A program made the position numbers and the translations under genes. The notes beneath the pieces are model-generated. The model saw nothing but the letters and a program-made list of their open reading frames with translations, was not told the DNA's origin and made no database searches. Of a DNA stretch of 64,000 nt, positions 1-11,800 are shown piece by piece. Within the stretch, counting starts at the first letter, position 1; each line of letters starts with the position of its first letter. The stretch covers positions 111,360,868 through 111,424,867 of the forward strand of contig NC_051851.1 of assembly GCF_905115235.1 (NCBI RefSeq), read 5' to 3'. Source of the DNA: Hermetia illucens (taxonomy: Eukaryota; Arthropoda; Insecta; Diptera; Stratiomyidae).

Positions 1-135
1 GGGACTTCAGCAGCCGCAGATTACGCATTAATTGAGAAGTTGAGTATGCTAAAATCACAAAACCAAGTACAAATAACAATCCATTCCCATGAAAAATACA
101 AAACAGACCGTGGAGAACCATTTGACGGCAATATC

Positions 136-141
136 TTTATT
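136..141 (-). promoter_or_regulatory. ND-B17 polyadenylation signal
   Basis: The reverse complement reads AATAAA, about 30 bp beyond the ND-B17 stop codon at 171-173. It is the only canonical signal I see near the end of this gene, so the 3' UTR is short. The sequence from 1 to 135 would lie beyond the cleavage site, and I recognise nothing in it. Confidence 0.6.
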
Positions 142-170
142 ATGACAATCTACAAGTTTACAGGCAAATA

Positions 171-793
171 CTAAATTGTGGCTTTCTTAAATCCCCTGTC
201 GGCGTAATCAGAGGGCTTAGTGCGATCTGAAAGACGCGGGAAGTCTGGATCACCAGGTCGGGTAGCAGTGCGCGAGGAGATCACCCGCCAACCACCTTTG
301 CGCGTCCAGTCCTGAAAACACCCAATCAATCCAATACTACAATCGGTTTTTTTTAACAACTTACGTTCCTATTGTATTTGAAGTAATATGTCGTCGCGTA
401 TAGAAAACCCAGCGCCAAAGCAGCCTTCCCAGTCCAGAAACGAATAGCGTACGCTCTGCGGAATCCCTACAAAGCAACAAAGACGCCAAAGTTAGGTTAG
501 GTGGACAGAAGATTACATAATTCAATAGGTTGGCAATCACATACCAAAGCCGGTGAAAGGATATCACATAACTTGTCTAGCGGGGCTCTATAAAAGCGCC
601 TAATTGGGTTGGTCAGTTGTTTTTCGAGTTCGGGGACATGACGCGGTTCGTTATGGGACAACTTCTGATCGTTAAGCCACTGCTTCCGCCAGGCGCGTTC
701 CTCATCGGTCATACCAATGAGACGCTCCCGCTCCCGGACTATCCGGCCAGCGATTTGCATCGGCTGCACACCGCCTGTGTCCGAAGATGCCAT
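171..793 (-). CDS. ND-B17: NADH dehydrogenase (ubiquinone) 1 beta subcomplex subunit 6, ND-B17
   Basis: This is an accessory subunit of mitochondrial complex I, in the inner-membrane arm of the respiratory chain. I read three minus-strand exons: 793-545, 466-365 and 311-171. The introns are 544-467 (GTATGT donor, TTTGTAG acceptor) and 364-312 (GTAAGT donor, TTTTCAG acceptor). Spliced length is 163 residues, close to the fly protein. Landmarks are the N-terminal TGGVQPMQIAGR, ERAWRKQWLNDQKLSH, NPIRRFYRAPLDKLCDIL, then GFRRAYAIRFWTGKAALALG with one hydrophobic membrane segment in exon 2, and DWTRKGGWRVISSR in exon 3. The start is the ATG at 793; the in-frame codon two upstream is TTG, not ATG. 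No mitochondrial presequence is expected for this family. The gene is divergent from Mtr4. All exon joins keep frame and match the family from memory, so confidence is high. Confidence 0.93.
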
Positions 794-2639
794 TTTCAAT
801 AATATCGGTACACTTAACTCTCAGAGGAACCACTATAGATAGACTTTGGCAGCTCCCGATGAAGTACTAAAAACGTAACAGAGTTAACTTCCCAGCTGAT
901 AAGACCTGCGATTAAACTCCTATGCCATGCTGACATGTTAATACCTTACTCAAATCTAGTACTACTAGGTGAAGACCGCTAAGCCTAAGGTGCTACTGTC
1001 GCGAGCGAGCGCGCGGGAGCGGGTACCACTGTATGTATTTTATTGGAGACTCAATTAACGTAATACCAGTAGTTCTAGTTAGAAGCTTTGAAAATATTTC
1101 TAATAATTTTAATAGAGATGGTGCATAGATATGCCAGCGCATCTGGGGAAGTTTAGTGTCTGGAAATTGATGAACACAAAAGGCCAATGGTGCAAATATA
1201 TATCATTTTTCTAATGATTTTTAAGTCACGAAAAAAATGGAAATTATATATATATGTATATCGCTGCATACACCACACCTACGCGCTATTGCTGTGAGTT
1301 CCCGGTATTGTGCTTCAACTACCTCCATGATTTTCCGAGGAGCCTGAACTCCTCCACTTTTTTCACCCTACGAATTCTATGCCGCAGTTTGCAGCAACAA
1401 TGGTTCCTAGATGTACACATATTCGCATGACCTACCAATTATTTCAAATAGGGAGAGTGCGACTGGTTTCATTAGTTTCTATTTTCAGTCCGACTCATCT
1501 CGTCTCCGTTAATTCAGAGCCATTTGGCTATAATACTAATATATATTTTTGTGGTTTATTCCGTTTTTTATTTGGTTTACACCGGGCTATGTGATTTTAT
1601 GTAAATTTAGCTTTCGAGTGAGTATCGGCCAGATAATTTGTACCGCATGTTTGGCCGGAATATCCTGTTTATTAGATTAGAGCTTGCGGCACTTAGGCTA
1701 CTGCTTTTCTCCTTTTTTCATAAAGAAAAAGAGTCCTCGAAAACAAGTAACGAATAGTTTTCATTTTGATTAATGTGTAATCAAATTGAAACAATATGTA
1801 TATAAAAATACACTGGCAGGGTATAAAACATTATATTAACTTGATGCAGAAGTTCTACTAAAAACGTTAATATTATGCATCGTCCAATGATAATCACATT
1901 ATTCCAGGAAAAGAAAAATTGACACGGAAAAAATTTGCCAAAAATGCACTGAATTTGTACTATTCAACTACTAAAGGATGAAATATTAATCCTAACGGCT
2001 CAGGAAAACTTATATGTTAGATATCAAATACAGTCTATTTATTTAATTAATTATATTCCACAGTAAACGGAGGCATAACAATAACATATTGCACTTGAAT
2101 CCAAAAGGTAACAATGCAGCTTTCGCTTTAGCTTTGAAAACTATAAGAGAAGAAGGAGCCGGAGGGACCCAGTTGCAAGAAGTTGTTATTGAGCAAAATT
2201 TTAGGCTTGGGTAAATGGAAATAGTACTTAGGGTTGAAGAATGACATGTGAAAAACATTCATCTTGTTAATATTGCTTGGTATGCCACAGTATTGAATTT
2301 CGAAGGACACAGAGCTGCCCATAAAACCATTACAAACAGTGAAGAGGAGGTATGCATCCAAGTAAAAATTTAGGAAAAATGGACGACCAAGAAAAGAGAA
2401 AGAGTAAACTTGTTTTGAACTAATTCAGTAATATGGTAACAAATATAAGAGGACCACATTACAGAACCGGTAATTTTTTGCTCAATTGGAAGCATTACTA
2501 ATATTTAACATGTTTTTATAATATTACATTACGGTTTAAATGGTCAAAATTATTCACAACTATTTGCAGTTTTGGAGATTAGTTCTCCGAGTACCCGCAA
2601 GTGCTAGCATCAATATGGGGAAGGGTATTTTTCTGACAT
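794..2639. other. intergenic region between ND-B17 and Mtr4
   Basis: AT-rich sequence with no gene I can support. It contains a short TA/TG-rich run near 1237-1262. Several short open frames here (for example 1379-1594 on plus and 2043-2361 on minus) have no family resemblance that I recognise and no coding-like features. Both genes should have their promoters in this interval because they are divergent. Confidence 0.6.
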
Positions 2640-2647
2640 TGACGTCA
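2640..2647. promoter_or_regulatory. CRE/ATF-like palindrome TGACGTCA upstream of Mtr4
   Basis: A perfect 8-bp TGACGTCA palindrome lies 73 bp upstream of the Mtr4 ATG, so probably close to the transcription start. This is the classical cAMP-response/ATF element and is common in housekeeping promoters. One 8-mer can occur by chance, so its role is inferred from position alone. Confidence 0.35.
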
Positions 2648-2720
2648 AAGTGGGGTCTCGTCGGGTTGTACTTGAACTGTGTGCAGTAAATCCAGTGTTT
2701 ATTTTAAAATAGTGCAAATA

Positions 2721-4260
2721 ATGGCAGATGTGGATGACCTCTTCGATTGCTTTGAAAGCGAAGAAAATCAGGGGCAGTTAGAAGGTCCGGTTATAGCTCC
2801 AGAAGAAGGCGGGTGGGAAGCAATTCAATTCAAATTAGCATCATAACCTCTAATAAATCGGCAATGTTTCACCGTTTACAGTGGGAAAGTCGGAAAGCGC
2901 ATATATGATGACAGTGAAGACGACGACTCCGGCAAACGAAAGAAAAGTAAAGTGGAATCGATACTAGACGATATTTGCATAGATGATGTGACTACACGAA
3001 TTCAAGTGCATGTTATTGACTCTCCGGATTCATGTACCCACGAGCTAGCTACATATCCAGGACAAGAATATGTTCCATTAACACAGCCCGCAGGTCCACC
3101 AGCGAAAGAGTACCCATTCGTTCTGGATCCCTTCCAAAAAGAAGCGATTCTTTGCATAGATAATAACCAGTCTGTGCTTGTGTCAGCACACACATCCGCG
3201 GGTAAAACGGTAGTTGCCGAATATGCTATTGCACGATCGTTAAATTTGAAGCAGCGGGTGATTTACACAACACCTATAAAGGCTCTATCCAACCAAAAAT
3301 ATCGGGAATTCAGTGAAGAATTTAAATGCGTAGGATTGGTAACTGGAGATGTGACAATTAACCCGACAGCATCTTGCCTCATAATGACCACCGAAATTCT
3401 GAGAAACATGCTTTACCGAGGATCAGAAATCATGAGGGAGGTAGGCTGGGTGATTTTCGACGAAATTCACTACATGAGAGATAAAGAACGCGGGGTTGTG
3501 TGGGAAGAGACACTTATTCTTCTCCCTGACAATGTTCGATATGTTTTTCTTTCGGCTACCATACCTAATGCCAGACAATTCGCAGAATGGGTATGTTATC
3601 TACACAAGCAACCATGCCACGTGGTATACACTGATTACCGTCCAACTCCGTTGCAACATTACCTATTTCCCGCTGGTGGCGATGGAATTCACTTAGTGGT
3701 GGATGAAAAGGGGCAATTCAAGGAAGAGAATTTCAATACGGCTATGAGCGTATTGCAAAACGCTGGCGAAGCTGGAAAAGGAGATCAGAAAGGCCGCCGT
3801 GGAGGAATTAAAGGTGTGAATGCTGGGCAGACGAACATTTTCAAAATTGTGAAAATGATAATGGAAAGAAATTTTGCACCAGTTATTATTTTCTCGTTTA
3901 GCAAAAAAGATTGCGAAGTTTATGCTATGCAAATGGCTAAGCTAGATTTCAATACAACGGAGGAAAAAAAATTAGTTGATGAAGTTTTCAATAATGCCAT
4001 GGACGTTCTCTCGGAAGAGGATCGACAGTTACCGCAGGTGGAAAATGTACTACCCTTGCTCAGACGTGGAATTGGTATTCATCACGGTGGCCTTCTACCA
4101 ATTCTGAAAGAAACTATTGAGATCCTGTTCAGCGAGGGACTGATCAAGGCATTGTTTGCTACTGAAACGTTTGCTATGGGGCTAAATATGCCGGCTCGAA
4201 CAGTATTGTTTACAGCGCCCAGGAAATTCGATGGAAAAGATTTTCGTTGGGTGACATCGG
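2721..4260 (+). CDS. Mtr4: Mtr4/MTREX RNA helicase, exons 1 and 2 (residues 1-491)
   Basis: This is the N-terminal half of the Ski2-like DExH helicase that feeds RNA to the nuclear exosome (TRAMP and NEXT complexes). Exon 1 is 2721-2812, starting [17 protein letters not shown] 69-bp intron follows at 2813-2881, phase 2. Exon 2 is 2882-4260. The acidic, Lys-rich N-terminal segment leads into RecA domain 1, with motif I AHTSAGKT at about residues 133-140, the DEIH box at 224-227 and SAT motif III at 255-257. RecA domain 2 begins with [28 protein letters not shown], followed by [11 protein letters not shown] and [17 protein letters not shown]. The exon ends inside the glycine codon of VTSG, with donor GTAAGT. 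Identity to metazoan MTR4 is very high, which separates it from the cytoplasmic paralogue Ski2. The remainder of the protein is exon 3, at 31132-32720. Confidence 0.95.
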
Positions 4261-4529
4261 GTAAGTAAATGTTTTTGAATTAATGATATTTAAGTTAAGT
4301 AAGTATTTAATTACGTAAGCATTGACCGCGGTGGTTGAACATTAACATTTCAATTTCTCGCCGCCATTTCGGATCTCTCTTGCTGTTTTACAACAGTAAT
4401 CCCGTACAATGATATTTCCTCTTGTCAAAGTTGTTAGTTCTTATTAATATCCGATGATTGTGATTGCCAATGATTGCTCCGATCAGCAAAAGGCTAGAAG
4501 TGTTTACCTTTCGATTTGCCGATTTGTTT

Positions 4530-5355
4530 TTGTTAAGAACAGCCTTTGTTCCGTTCGCAAGTGGGGTTGGCTCGTCGTGAAATCAAAGGCCTGGCCTGGA
4601 TGTTGCGAGGCTTTCAAATCCCCATCCAGTGTATCGGTCGGCCTTTTGGTCGCTTACCATCGAATTCGATGTTCAGATCAATCTTGGCGAGTGGATTCTC
4701 ATTAGCGCGAATTGATCATACCATCTCACGCAATTTTTCCACGTTCGAGAGATTGGAAACGTTCGTTGTTATGTCACCAGTCGTGGAATGTCAATTCATT
4801 AAGGCTGTGCTAATGCGTGAAGCAATTTTATAATGTAGTTCTGCATTGCTGGATGTCTTGTGGGACAGTCCCCATAACAAGAACAAAGAGGAGTGGTAAG
4901 CGGGCGTTTCTTTGATGATCTTTAACCCAGCGCACGAGTTCTTGTCGTAGAGCATACCAGATGAGTCGATGTGGCACATGGCCAAACGATTTCACCAGAT
5001 TCGCAACGAATGCAGCGTAAAGAGGGCGAGTTTTTCCATGAGTAACGGCCCAGCATGTGTTGCGTCAGTAGATCCGCAGTTCTTGACAAACCCCCTTGAT
5101 TCACGATTATTTGTACGATTTTGCAGATTCGGTTGTCAAGATGCGTTCAATGGTATGGGTTCATTGTATGCGACAGCAAGCCGATCGGACGGTAATTTGA
5201 AGAGTCTGGTGGACTACCTTTCTTTCTCCATATTGGAACTATAGTACTTTTTTGGCAGTCAGATTGTGCTCTACTTTCCTGAATAACCCGATTGAAGAAA
5301 TCACTGAGACACAGTGTCGGATCTCAGCTCTTCACTTTCCAGAGCTCAAATGCTT
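4530..5355 (-). mobile_element. RTE-a LINE remnant (3' part of reverse transcriptase)
   Basis: The sequence aligns by eye with the longer RTE-a copies at 9700-11036 and 33310-34546, in the same minus-strand orientation. Shared blocks are the 3' end around 4535-4720 (GTTGGCTCGTCGTG), the RT thumb region and the segment ending CTTCACTTTCCAGAGCTCA near 5345. Frames are badly broken and no long RT frame survives. It is a 5'-truncated old copy. Confidence 0.7.
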
Positions 5356-5639
5356 AATCGACTTCAGCGGCGACTTCATCGTAACCAACAAAGCCATTAG
5401 AAGAAAGGCAAAATCGCATTTCGGAATCCAGGCTAATTGTTATTCTGTTCTGAACGCCTCACAACAGCCCATTCGTGTATGTTACGAGGAGGCATGGCCT
5501 TGACGATCTCATGGTCGCTTACTTTGCGTGTGACTGCCGTTTCTGTCCGAGCAACAACAAAGTTTCGTCCCCCGAATTCAATACGAGCCGTCTCCGCGAT
5601 CCGCTTATCGTCTAGCAGTAGAAAAACTTGCTTATCGCG

Positions 5640-6400
5640 CAAACGACGCAAACTCTAAACTATCCTCCCGAGAATATCGAAACTGGGCCGTCATCAAAAG
5701 TACCTTTATCTCAGGCACGGGTGAAGACGTCGAGTACGTCTCAAAAGGTCATTACAAGCTCTGGCTTACAACAGAAACATGAAACCGGATCGATGAACGT
5801 AAGGAACTGAGGATTTTATTGATTGGTCCGAATGGGGGTGAGCGCTACCCCCTAGAATTCTCAAAGGACGAGGAGTGCGGGAAACAGAAGCTGGTGTTCA
5901 CAGCAACGATTTCACTACCATATACCACATCAAGAAAAAATGGTCATCCGTGTATCGATGGTCCTGTGTTTTGTGTAGCCCTTGAAGTCTCTGCCGAGCT
6001 GCTATTTCCATTCTTTCGTAAATTTTGGAAATCTAACATCTTCATCAGTAAGTGGAGGAAAGGGATAACCGTGAATATTCCGATGAAGAGTACCCGTACT
6101 GAGCGCGATTTATGAAGGGATTTTGCGTGCTTAGTGCTGTTGCGAAGGTATTAACTAAAATCATCCTGGAAGGTTGCAGAGGATATATTGAAAACTTGGT
6201 GGATAGAGAGCGAGCTGTTTCAGCTTTGAATCTTCCTGTATCGACCCCATTAACATAATTTCGCTCATCATTCCACCTATTCTTCATCGATTTCGAGAAT
6301 TTTTTCGACAGGGAGTATATCTGGAATGCCCTAAGAGCGAGGGGCAATGATTATGGTGCTTGGGTAGAGGACGTGAAGGAATTCAATGGTAGTAGTGGAA
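5640..6400 (+). mobile_element. LINE remnant, upstream-of-RT and RT fingers, plus strand
   Basis: Broken plus-strand frames around 6040-6340 read SKWRKGITVNIPMKS..., then VLSAVAKVLTKIILEGCRGYIENLVDRERAV. This follows the usual LINE pattern W-x-KG-I-x-LPKK and ISLLSVxxKVLTRIIL. A frame from about 5819 precedes it. Several frameshifts and stops separate the pieces. I assign it to a LINE, probably RTE-like, but the clade is uncertain. From 5356 to 5640 I see nothing firm, only weak open frames on both strands. Confidence 0.5.
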
Positions 6401-7345
6401 CACAAGAAAACCGAGGTAGTCTGTCTGAGAGATCATCAGACTTTTTTAATTTAATTTAATGCATTTCCACCTAAAGGTTTCGATTTTTTCAAAATTTAAA
6501 CATGTTAAACCATGTTTTTGAGGGCTTTAGAACGAAAAACGAAATTTCAAAATTAGTTATAAAGGTATATAGCGGTGTAGTGTGAAACAGCGTTTTCTAT
6601 GTTTTACGCAGCTGCTTGGATTCATTCTTCTAAATAGACATGTATGTTATTTAAATGATAGGAAGCCTGTACATACGAGAAAGCACAGTTAGAGAGAGTT
6701 ACTTCGGATACAGTTTTTGTAAACCCTTTAAGGTTAAAACATCGATGTGGATAAAAGAAGAGGTGGAAAACGTGAAACGCGACCTGACAGAATTAAAACA
6801 GGAGGATTTTCTGTTGTCATACTGGGCAACATAGTACTAAGTCATAATACTAACTCAAAGTTGTAAGATCCGATGACTTTGAAATTTCTGGTTGATCCCA
6901 CTTTACAGTTCTGTATAACACAATTTACCGTTTTCAATTTTCTACAGGCAATATTATCTTTAATATTTTCTTGTTTGCCTGTAGAAAAGTAACATTTTCC
7001 AAATGTGAAGACGTTTGGGTCTCAAACTTTGTGTTGCGTGAGAGTGTAGTGCAAAAATATAGTTGAAATTGAATGATTTCAAATTGTTCTGGCCCTGAGA
7101 ATTAGCGGGATATAACGAAAATCGGATCAGCTGTGTTTGATATGCCGCCCGGACTTGAAAATTTATTAGTGAGATAGGCACATTTTTGCTTATGTATAAG
7201 TGAATACGTGAAACTACATTTGGCTATATGAATGAGCACGGCAGTAGTACCAGAATAGCAAAAGCTCTCCGAATGAATTATACAAATTTACGAGATGGGT
7301 AGGTAGAAAATAGAAGTAATTTGGACCGCTTGGCACTCTGGACTA
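6401..7345. other. unassigned intronic sequence
   Basis: AT-rich intronic DNA with no protein match that I recognise and no clear terminal repeats. It probably includes old repeat remains, because it lies between a LINE fragment and a mariner. Confidence 0.4.
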
Positions 7346-7426
7346 AATGAAGTATAAGGCCTACAAATAAGTTCTGTCGGTTTTTTTTTAAATTTGAAGC
7401 TTTATTGTGAAAAATTGGTTATACAT

Positions 7427-8466
7427 TCATTGTTCAAAGTATTGCCCATCGCTAGCCACAACTTTCTTCCATCTTTCAGGCAATTAATAGATACCATCGC
7501 GCAAAAAATTGGCCGGCTTGGCCGCTATCCACTCATCGAGCCATTTTTTGAGTTCGTCGTAATTGGAGAAGTGCTGGTCAGCCAGGCCATGCTGCATCGA
7601 CCGGAACAAATAGTAATCAGAAGGAGCAATGTCTGGAGAGTATGGCGGGTGGGGTAGGACTTCCCATTTCAACGTTTCTAGATATCTTTTAACGGGCTGT
7701 GCAACATGTGGACGAGCATTGTCATGCTGTAAAATAACTTTATCATGCCTTTGCTGGTATTGCGGCCGTTTTTTCTTGAGTTCGCGGCTTAAACGCATCA
7801 TTTGACGTCGGTAGAGTTTGCCCGTGACCGTTTCGTTCGGTTTAGCAGCTCATAGTATACCACACCCAGCTGGTCCCACCATATACACAGCATGATCTTC
7901 TCATCATGAATATTCGCTTTGGCCGTCGATGATGAGGCATGGCGGGGGTATCCCCACGTTGCCCGACGCTTGGGATTATCGTAATGGATCCACTTTTCAT
8001 TGCCAGTAACTATTCGATGCAGAAAACCCTTCCTTTCTTGTCGTTGGAGCAGTTGTTGGCACGTGAAAAAACGGCGTTCGACGTCTCTTGGCTTGAATTC
8101 ATATGGAACCCAATTTCCGACCTTTCGGATCATTGCCATTGCTTTTAAACGGTGGGAAATGGCTTGCTGAGTGACTCCAAGTGTTTTTCCAAGTTCTTCT
8201 TGCGTTTGCGATGCATCTTGGTCGAGCAATGTCTCTAATTCTTCATCTTCAAAAATTGTTGGCCGTCCGGCGCGCTCTTCGTCTTGCAAGTCAAAATTGC
8301 CACTTTTAAACCGTCCAAACCACCTCTGACACGTTCGCTCAAATAGAGCATGGTCACCATAAACTTCCACCAAAATGCGATGACTTTCGGTTGCTTTTTT
8401 CTTCATATTGAAGTAATGAAGTAGAACTCCCCGCAAAAACACATTATTTGGTACAAAATTGGCCAT
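7427..8466 (-). mobile_element. mariner transposon remnant (D,D34D), inactive
   Basis: The transposase coding region runs from the ATG at 8466 (MANFVPNNVFLRGVLLHYFN) to the family-typical end LPERWKKVVASDGQYFEQ at about 7427. The HTH part, KPRDVERR, WDQLGVVYYELL, QHDNARPHV and HPPYSPDIAPSDYYLF blocks are all present. It is broken in three ways: a 1-bp loss near 7846 between YYELLN and the following NETVTG-type segment, a stop at 7484-7486 just before LPERW, and the first catalytic aspartate changed to asparagine (TGNEKW, codon near 8000). The second and third aspartates remain. I could not define convincing inverted repeats. It resembles irritans/mauritiana-type mariners more than the copy at 29350. 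Confidence 0.88.
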
Positions 8467-9690
8467 TTTCGTTGATGAAAACAGTATTGTTGTTTACACT
8501 TCAATTAAATAATTTATACTGACGTTTGTGCCTATTGACAGTAGCTTTCCGATGAATGTTTGGAAATGTGGATCAATGGAATAAAAAACAACCTACACCA
8601 TCTAACTGCAAACTCTATGTTAAATTGTTATCCATTTATATTTTGCATATCGGTTATCAATCTTGTAAAAGCATTTCTGACAACGGACACCTAATTGGGA
8701 AGCTGATAAATCGAGATGTTATATATGAAAGTTGTTTTTATTTTACTGGCCATGATTATTAATACTAGTAGAGTATATTAACAATTACAGATTTTCAACT
8801 TGGAACTTATTTCGTCTTCTAATTTGTTTTGGTTATTCGTTGTTTAATATTCTCGCTCTTATTTTTCCCATTACCGCCATTGCTTTCAAGTAAACAGGAA
8901 ACTTTGTATTGCGAATATTTAAAAATGATGAATATCTTCTACAATTCCAGCAATTACATTCAAACTCTACGGCAAGAAACGCTGATCCCATTTTCATTAA
9001 TATTTCAGTAAAATTTATATTTTGGGATAAACTTTCATTCATTACATAGAAGTTTTCAAATAAAATTACCGCTTCGATTACCTTTCAAAGCTCTCGTTTA
9101 ACGAAACGTGTACTTTGTTTACTTTTTATTTGCACAAGTAAACAATGAAAAGAACACTTTAAATTTTCAATTTTTGGAATGAAATTCTCGCGGGGCACGC
9201 ATTTCATGAATGAAAATATCGCATCGCCCGCTTCCAAATATAATTTTCTTGAGGCTATGCAAAATTGACGGTGTTCAAACGCTTTTTTTTCATTCAGAAA
9301 ATTCTTTGTTTCCGATTCAAAATATACAAATCCAACAGAGGCAATGACACATAATTTTTCGTTCAATCAAATATGGCTGACATGTTCTTTTCATCTCTCT
9401 CTTGCCAATACGATTTGACGAAGATTATGCTTTGTCCTTGTTTAGGACCTATAATGTGTACTGATGAGCTTACGCAATACACTTGCAGATCGGGGCATTT
9501 TAGTGTGGGTTTAGGGTGTAGTGCCTATTAAGTATACTGTGGCATCGTGATATCCCATGCATATGGATAAACTTAACGTAGCCGTATAAAGAGGCGATAA
9601 GAACCTGTAGAGAAGAAAGATTAAAGCAACAGAACTTTTGCGAGAAAAAAGAAGGAATTTTGTATGGTTTGGCATCGCAGATTAAATGTG
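8467..9690. other. unassigned intronic sequence
   Basis: AT-rich stretch between the mariner and an RTE-a LINE. Short frames occur on both strands, for example 9085-9366 on minus, but none resembles a known family. I see no terminal repeats, RNA gene or tandem array. Confidence 0.4.
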
Positions 9691-9699
9691 CATTTTCTT

Positions 9700-11036
9700 C
9701 TTTTTCTTCAGCCGTTGTCCCGTTCACAAGCGGGGTTGGCTCGTCGTGATCGGTTTTGTCATTTTCTTTTGGCAACAAATGCCTGATCTGAATGCAATCT
9801 TGAGGCTTTTTAATCCCCATCCAGCATATCAAGTCACCGTTGTTTCGGCCGGCCTTTGGGTCGTTTATTATCGACTTCAATGTTCAAACCCATCTTGGCA
9901 AGTGAATTCTCGTTAGCGCGAAATACGCGACCATACGATCGAAGATGCCTCTCTCGCAGTTTTTCTACAATCGGTGCAACCCCATATCGATGTGATCAAA
10001 ACGTGTCGCGCCACTAGTCCAACGCAACATCTTCGTCTCCATTATGGCAAGATGCCGTTCATTGTTTTTTATAGTCGATCAACAGTCAGAATCATACAGA
10101 GCGACAGGACGGACGACATTGCGGTAAATTTTAAATTTGAGACTTTCGTTGATATGTCCATCACACAACACCAGTTGTGGAACGCCACTTCTCCAGGTTG
10201 CGTTAATGCGTGAAGCAATTTCATAACCCAGGTCTTCATTCGCTGATAGCGCGCCAAAAAATCAGTTTTATTCAAATTCAATCTGAGACCGTGTTGGACA
10301 AGTTGCTCGAGATCATTTTTGCTATCAGATGCTAGGAAAACATCATCTGCATAAAGCAGTGTTTAGAGCGCTGGACGTTGGATTTGCCGTGTGACTGGGT
10401 CCATAACAAGAGCAAAGAGGAGTGGTGAGAGGGCGCTTCTTTGATGTACACCAACAGAGACCCGAAGCGGTTTTGATACACCCGCCATACTTCGAACTTT
10501 ACTTTTCGGATCGTGGTAGAGCAATTGAACCCAGCGCACGAGCTCTTCTGGTACTAAGTGTTGCCGTAAAGCATACCAGATGGGTTCGTGTAGCACACGG
10601 TCAAACGCTTTCTCTAGATCCAGAAAGGCAATGTAAAGAGGTCGATGCTTCTCACAGTGTTTCTCAATGAGTAACTGCGCAGTATGTATTGCGTCAGTAG
10701 TTCCACAGTTCTTGACAAATCCGGCTTGATTCCCAGTTATTTCAACGATTTTGCGAATACGGTTATCAACAATGCGTTCAAAAAACTTCATGGTATGGGA
10801 AGCTAACCGCGTCGGATGGTAATTTGAATATTCTGCTGGACTAATTTTCTTTTTCCATATTGTATTGTAGTACTTTCTTGCCAACCAGATAGTGTTGTAC
10901 CTTCCTGAATAATCCGATTGAAGAAATTACTGAGGCACAGTGTTGGATCCCAGCTCTTCACTTTCCAGAGCTCAGATGCTGTGGCTTTCCCCGATTTCAT
11001 TCGTTTTATTGCTTCCTTGACTTCAGTTGCCCTGCA
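9700..11036 (-). mobile_element. RTE-a LINE fragment with reverse transcriptase core
   Basis: The minus-strand frame 10884-10363 reads ITGNQAGFVKNCGTTDAIHTAQLLIEKH, then PLYIAFLDLEKAFDRVLHEPIWYALRQHLVPEELVRWVQLLYHDPKSKVR and GVHQRSALSPLLFALVMD. This is the RTE-clade RT with the family's Asp-rich fingers/palm motifs. Downstream, broken frames continue through LNLNKTDFLA and the C-terminal region to a 3' end near 9700 that matches the other copies. The 5' end is truncated at about 11036, where it abuts another LINE. The frames are interrupted repeatedly, so the copy is dead. It is the best RT example of RTE-a in the window. Confidence 0.82.
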
Positions 11037-11800
11037 AGGTAAGTCCTTGCGGGTTTTACGTGAGCACCTGTCTGGAAGACTTAATCCCACGGTCCTCTTA
11101 GGACACGGATTGATTTTGTGACCACAATCAAAGCCCCGCTGAGACAAGCAACAACGGTACCAGTCTATACCAAGTTCATGGCTTAGCATTCATACTGGTG
11201 GATGCAAGACCTACTTAAATCTCTGCTGAACTAAGGAGTACGGCACCCGTGTTGAAACGCCACACCACGCCGAGGCTCGAAGGTCTCTTCTCGCTTGAGC
11301 ACAACCACAACCCCCACTCGGGTCTGATCGTCCTAATTAGGCCTTTGGAGCATTCGCCTACTGCATCAAGGCCGGCAAACCAAAGTGAGCACAGCGTCTC
11401 CCGGTGCCACCACCATGGAGGTTCTCCTGGGCCACTTGGTTTTGGTTTGGCCGACAGGGTTGCAACCCCGTCTTCCTCATCGCCACCTCTGAGCACCCAG
11501 TTGCGTTGACACGAAAGTCCTGGGGGTTTAACGTGAGTACCTGCCGTGAAGGCTTAATCCCACTGTCCTCTTCGGACACGGATTGATTTTGGGACTACAA
11601 TCAGAGCCCCGCCATGCAAGCACAGCGATCCTGAGTGCAGGCTCAGCTCATACCAGTGGATGCGAGGCCTATCTAACACCTCTGCCGCAACTAAGGGGTA
11701 CGGCACCCGAGTTGTACAGCGCAACTCCACGCTCGAACTCCGAGGAGCTCTGCCCGCGATGTAGGCATAACCACAACCACCATGAAACTCCCACTAGGGG
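11037..11800. repeat. imperfect direct repeat, two units about 477 bp apart
   Basis: Units at about 11037-11330 and 11513-11800 share, in order: AAGTCCT...GGGTTT, ACGTGAG-ACCTG, GGCTTAATCCCAC, GACACGGATTGATTTTG, TACGGCACCCG and CATAACCACAACC. Divergence is noticeable, about 20-30% by eye. It lies in the putative 3' UTR of the R1-like copy. Confidence 0.6.

Noticed and set aside
497-544. ND-B17 exon 1 frame reading on past 545 to a stop at 497
   Set aside because: The extra residues (VCDCQPIELCNLLST) do not fit the family, and a GTATGT donor at 544 with a TTTGTAG acceptor at 467 restores the expected GFRRAY continuation.
2043-2361. Minus-strand open frames in the intergenic region
   Set aside because: Biased composition and no recognisable motif; overlapping frames are about equally open, as expected for AT-rich non-coding DNA.
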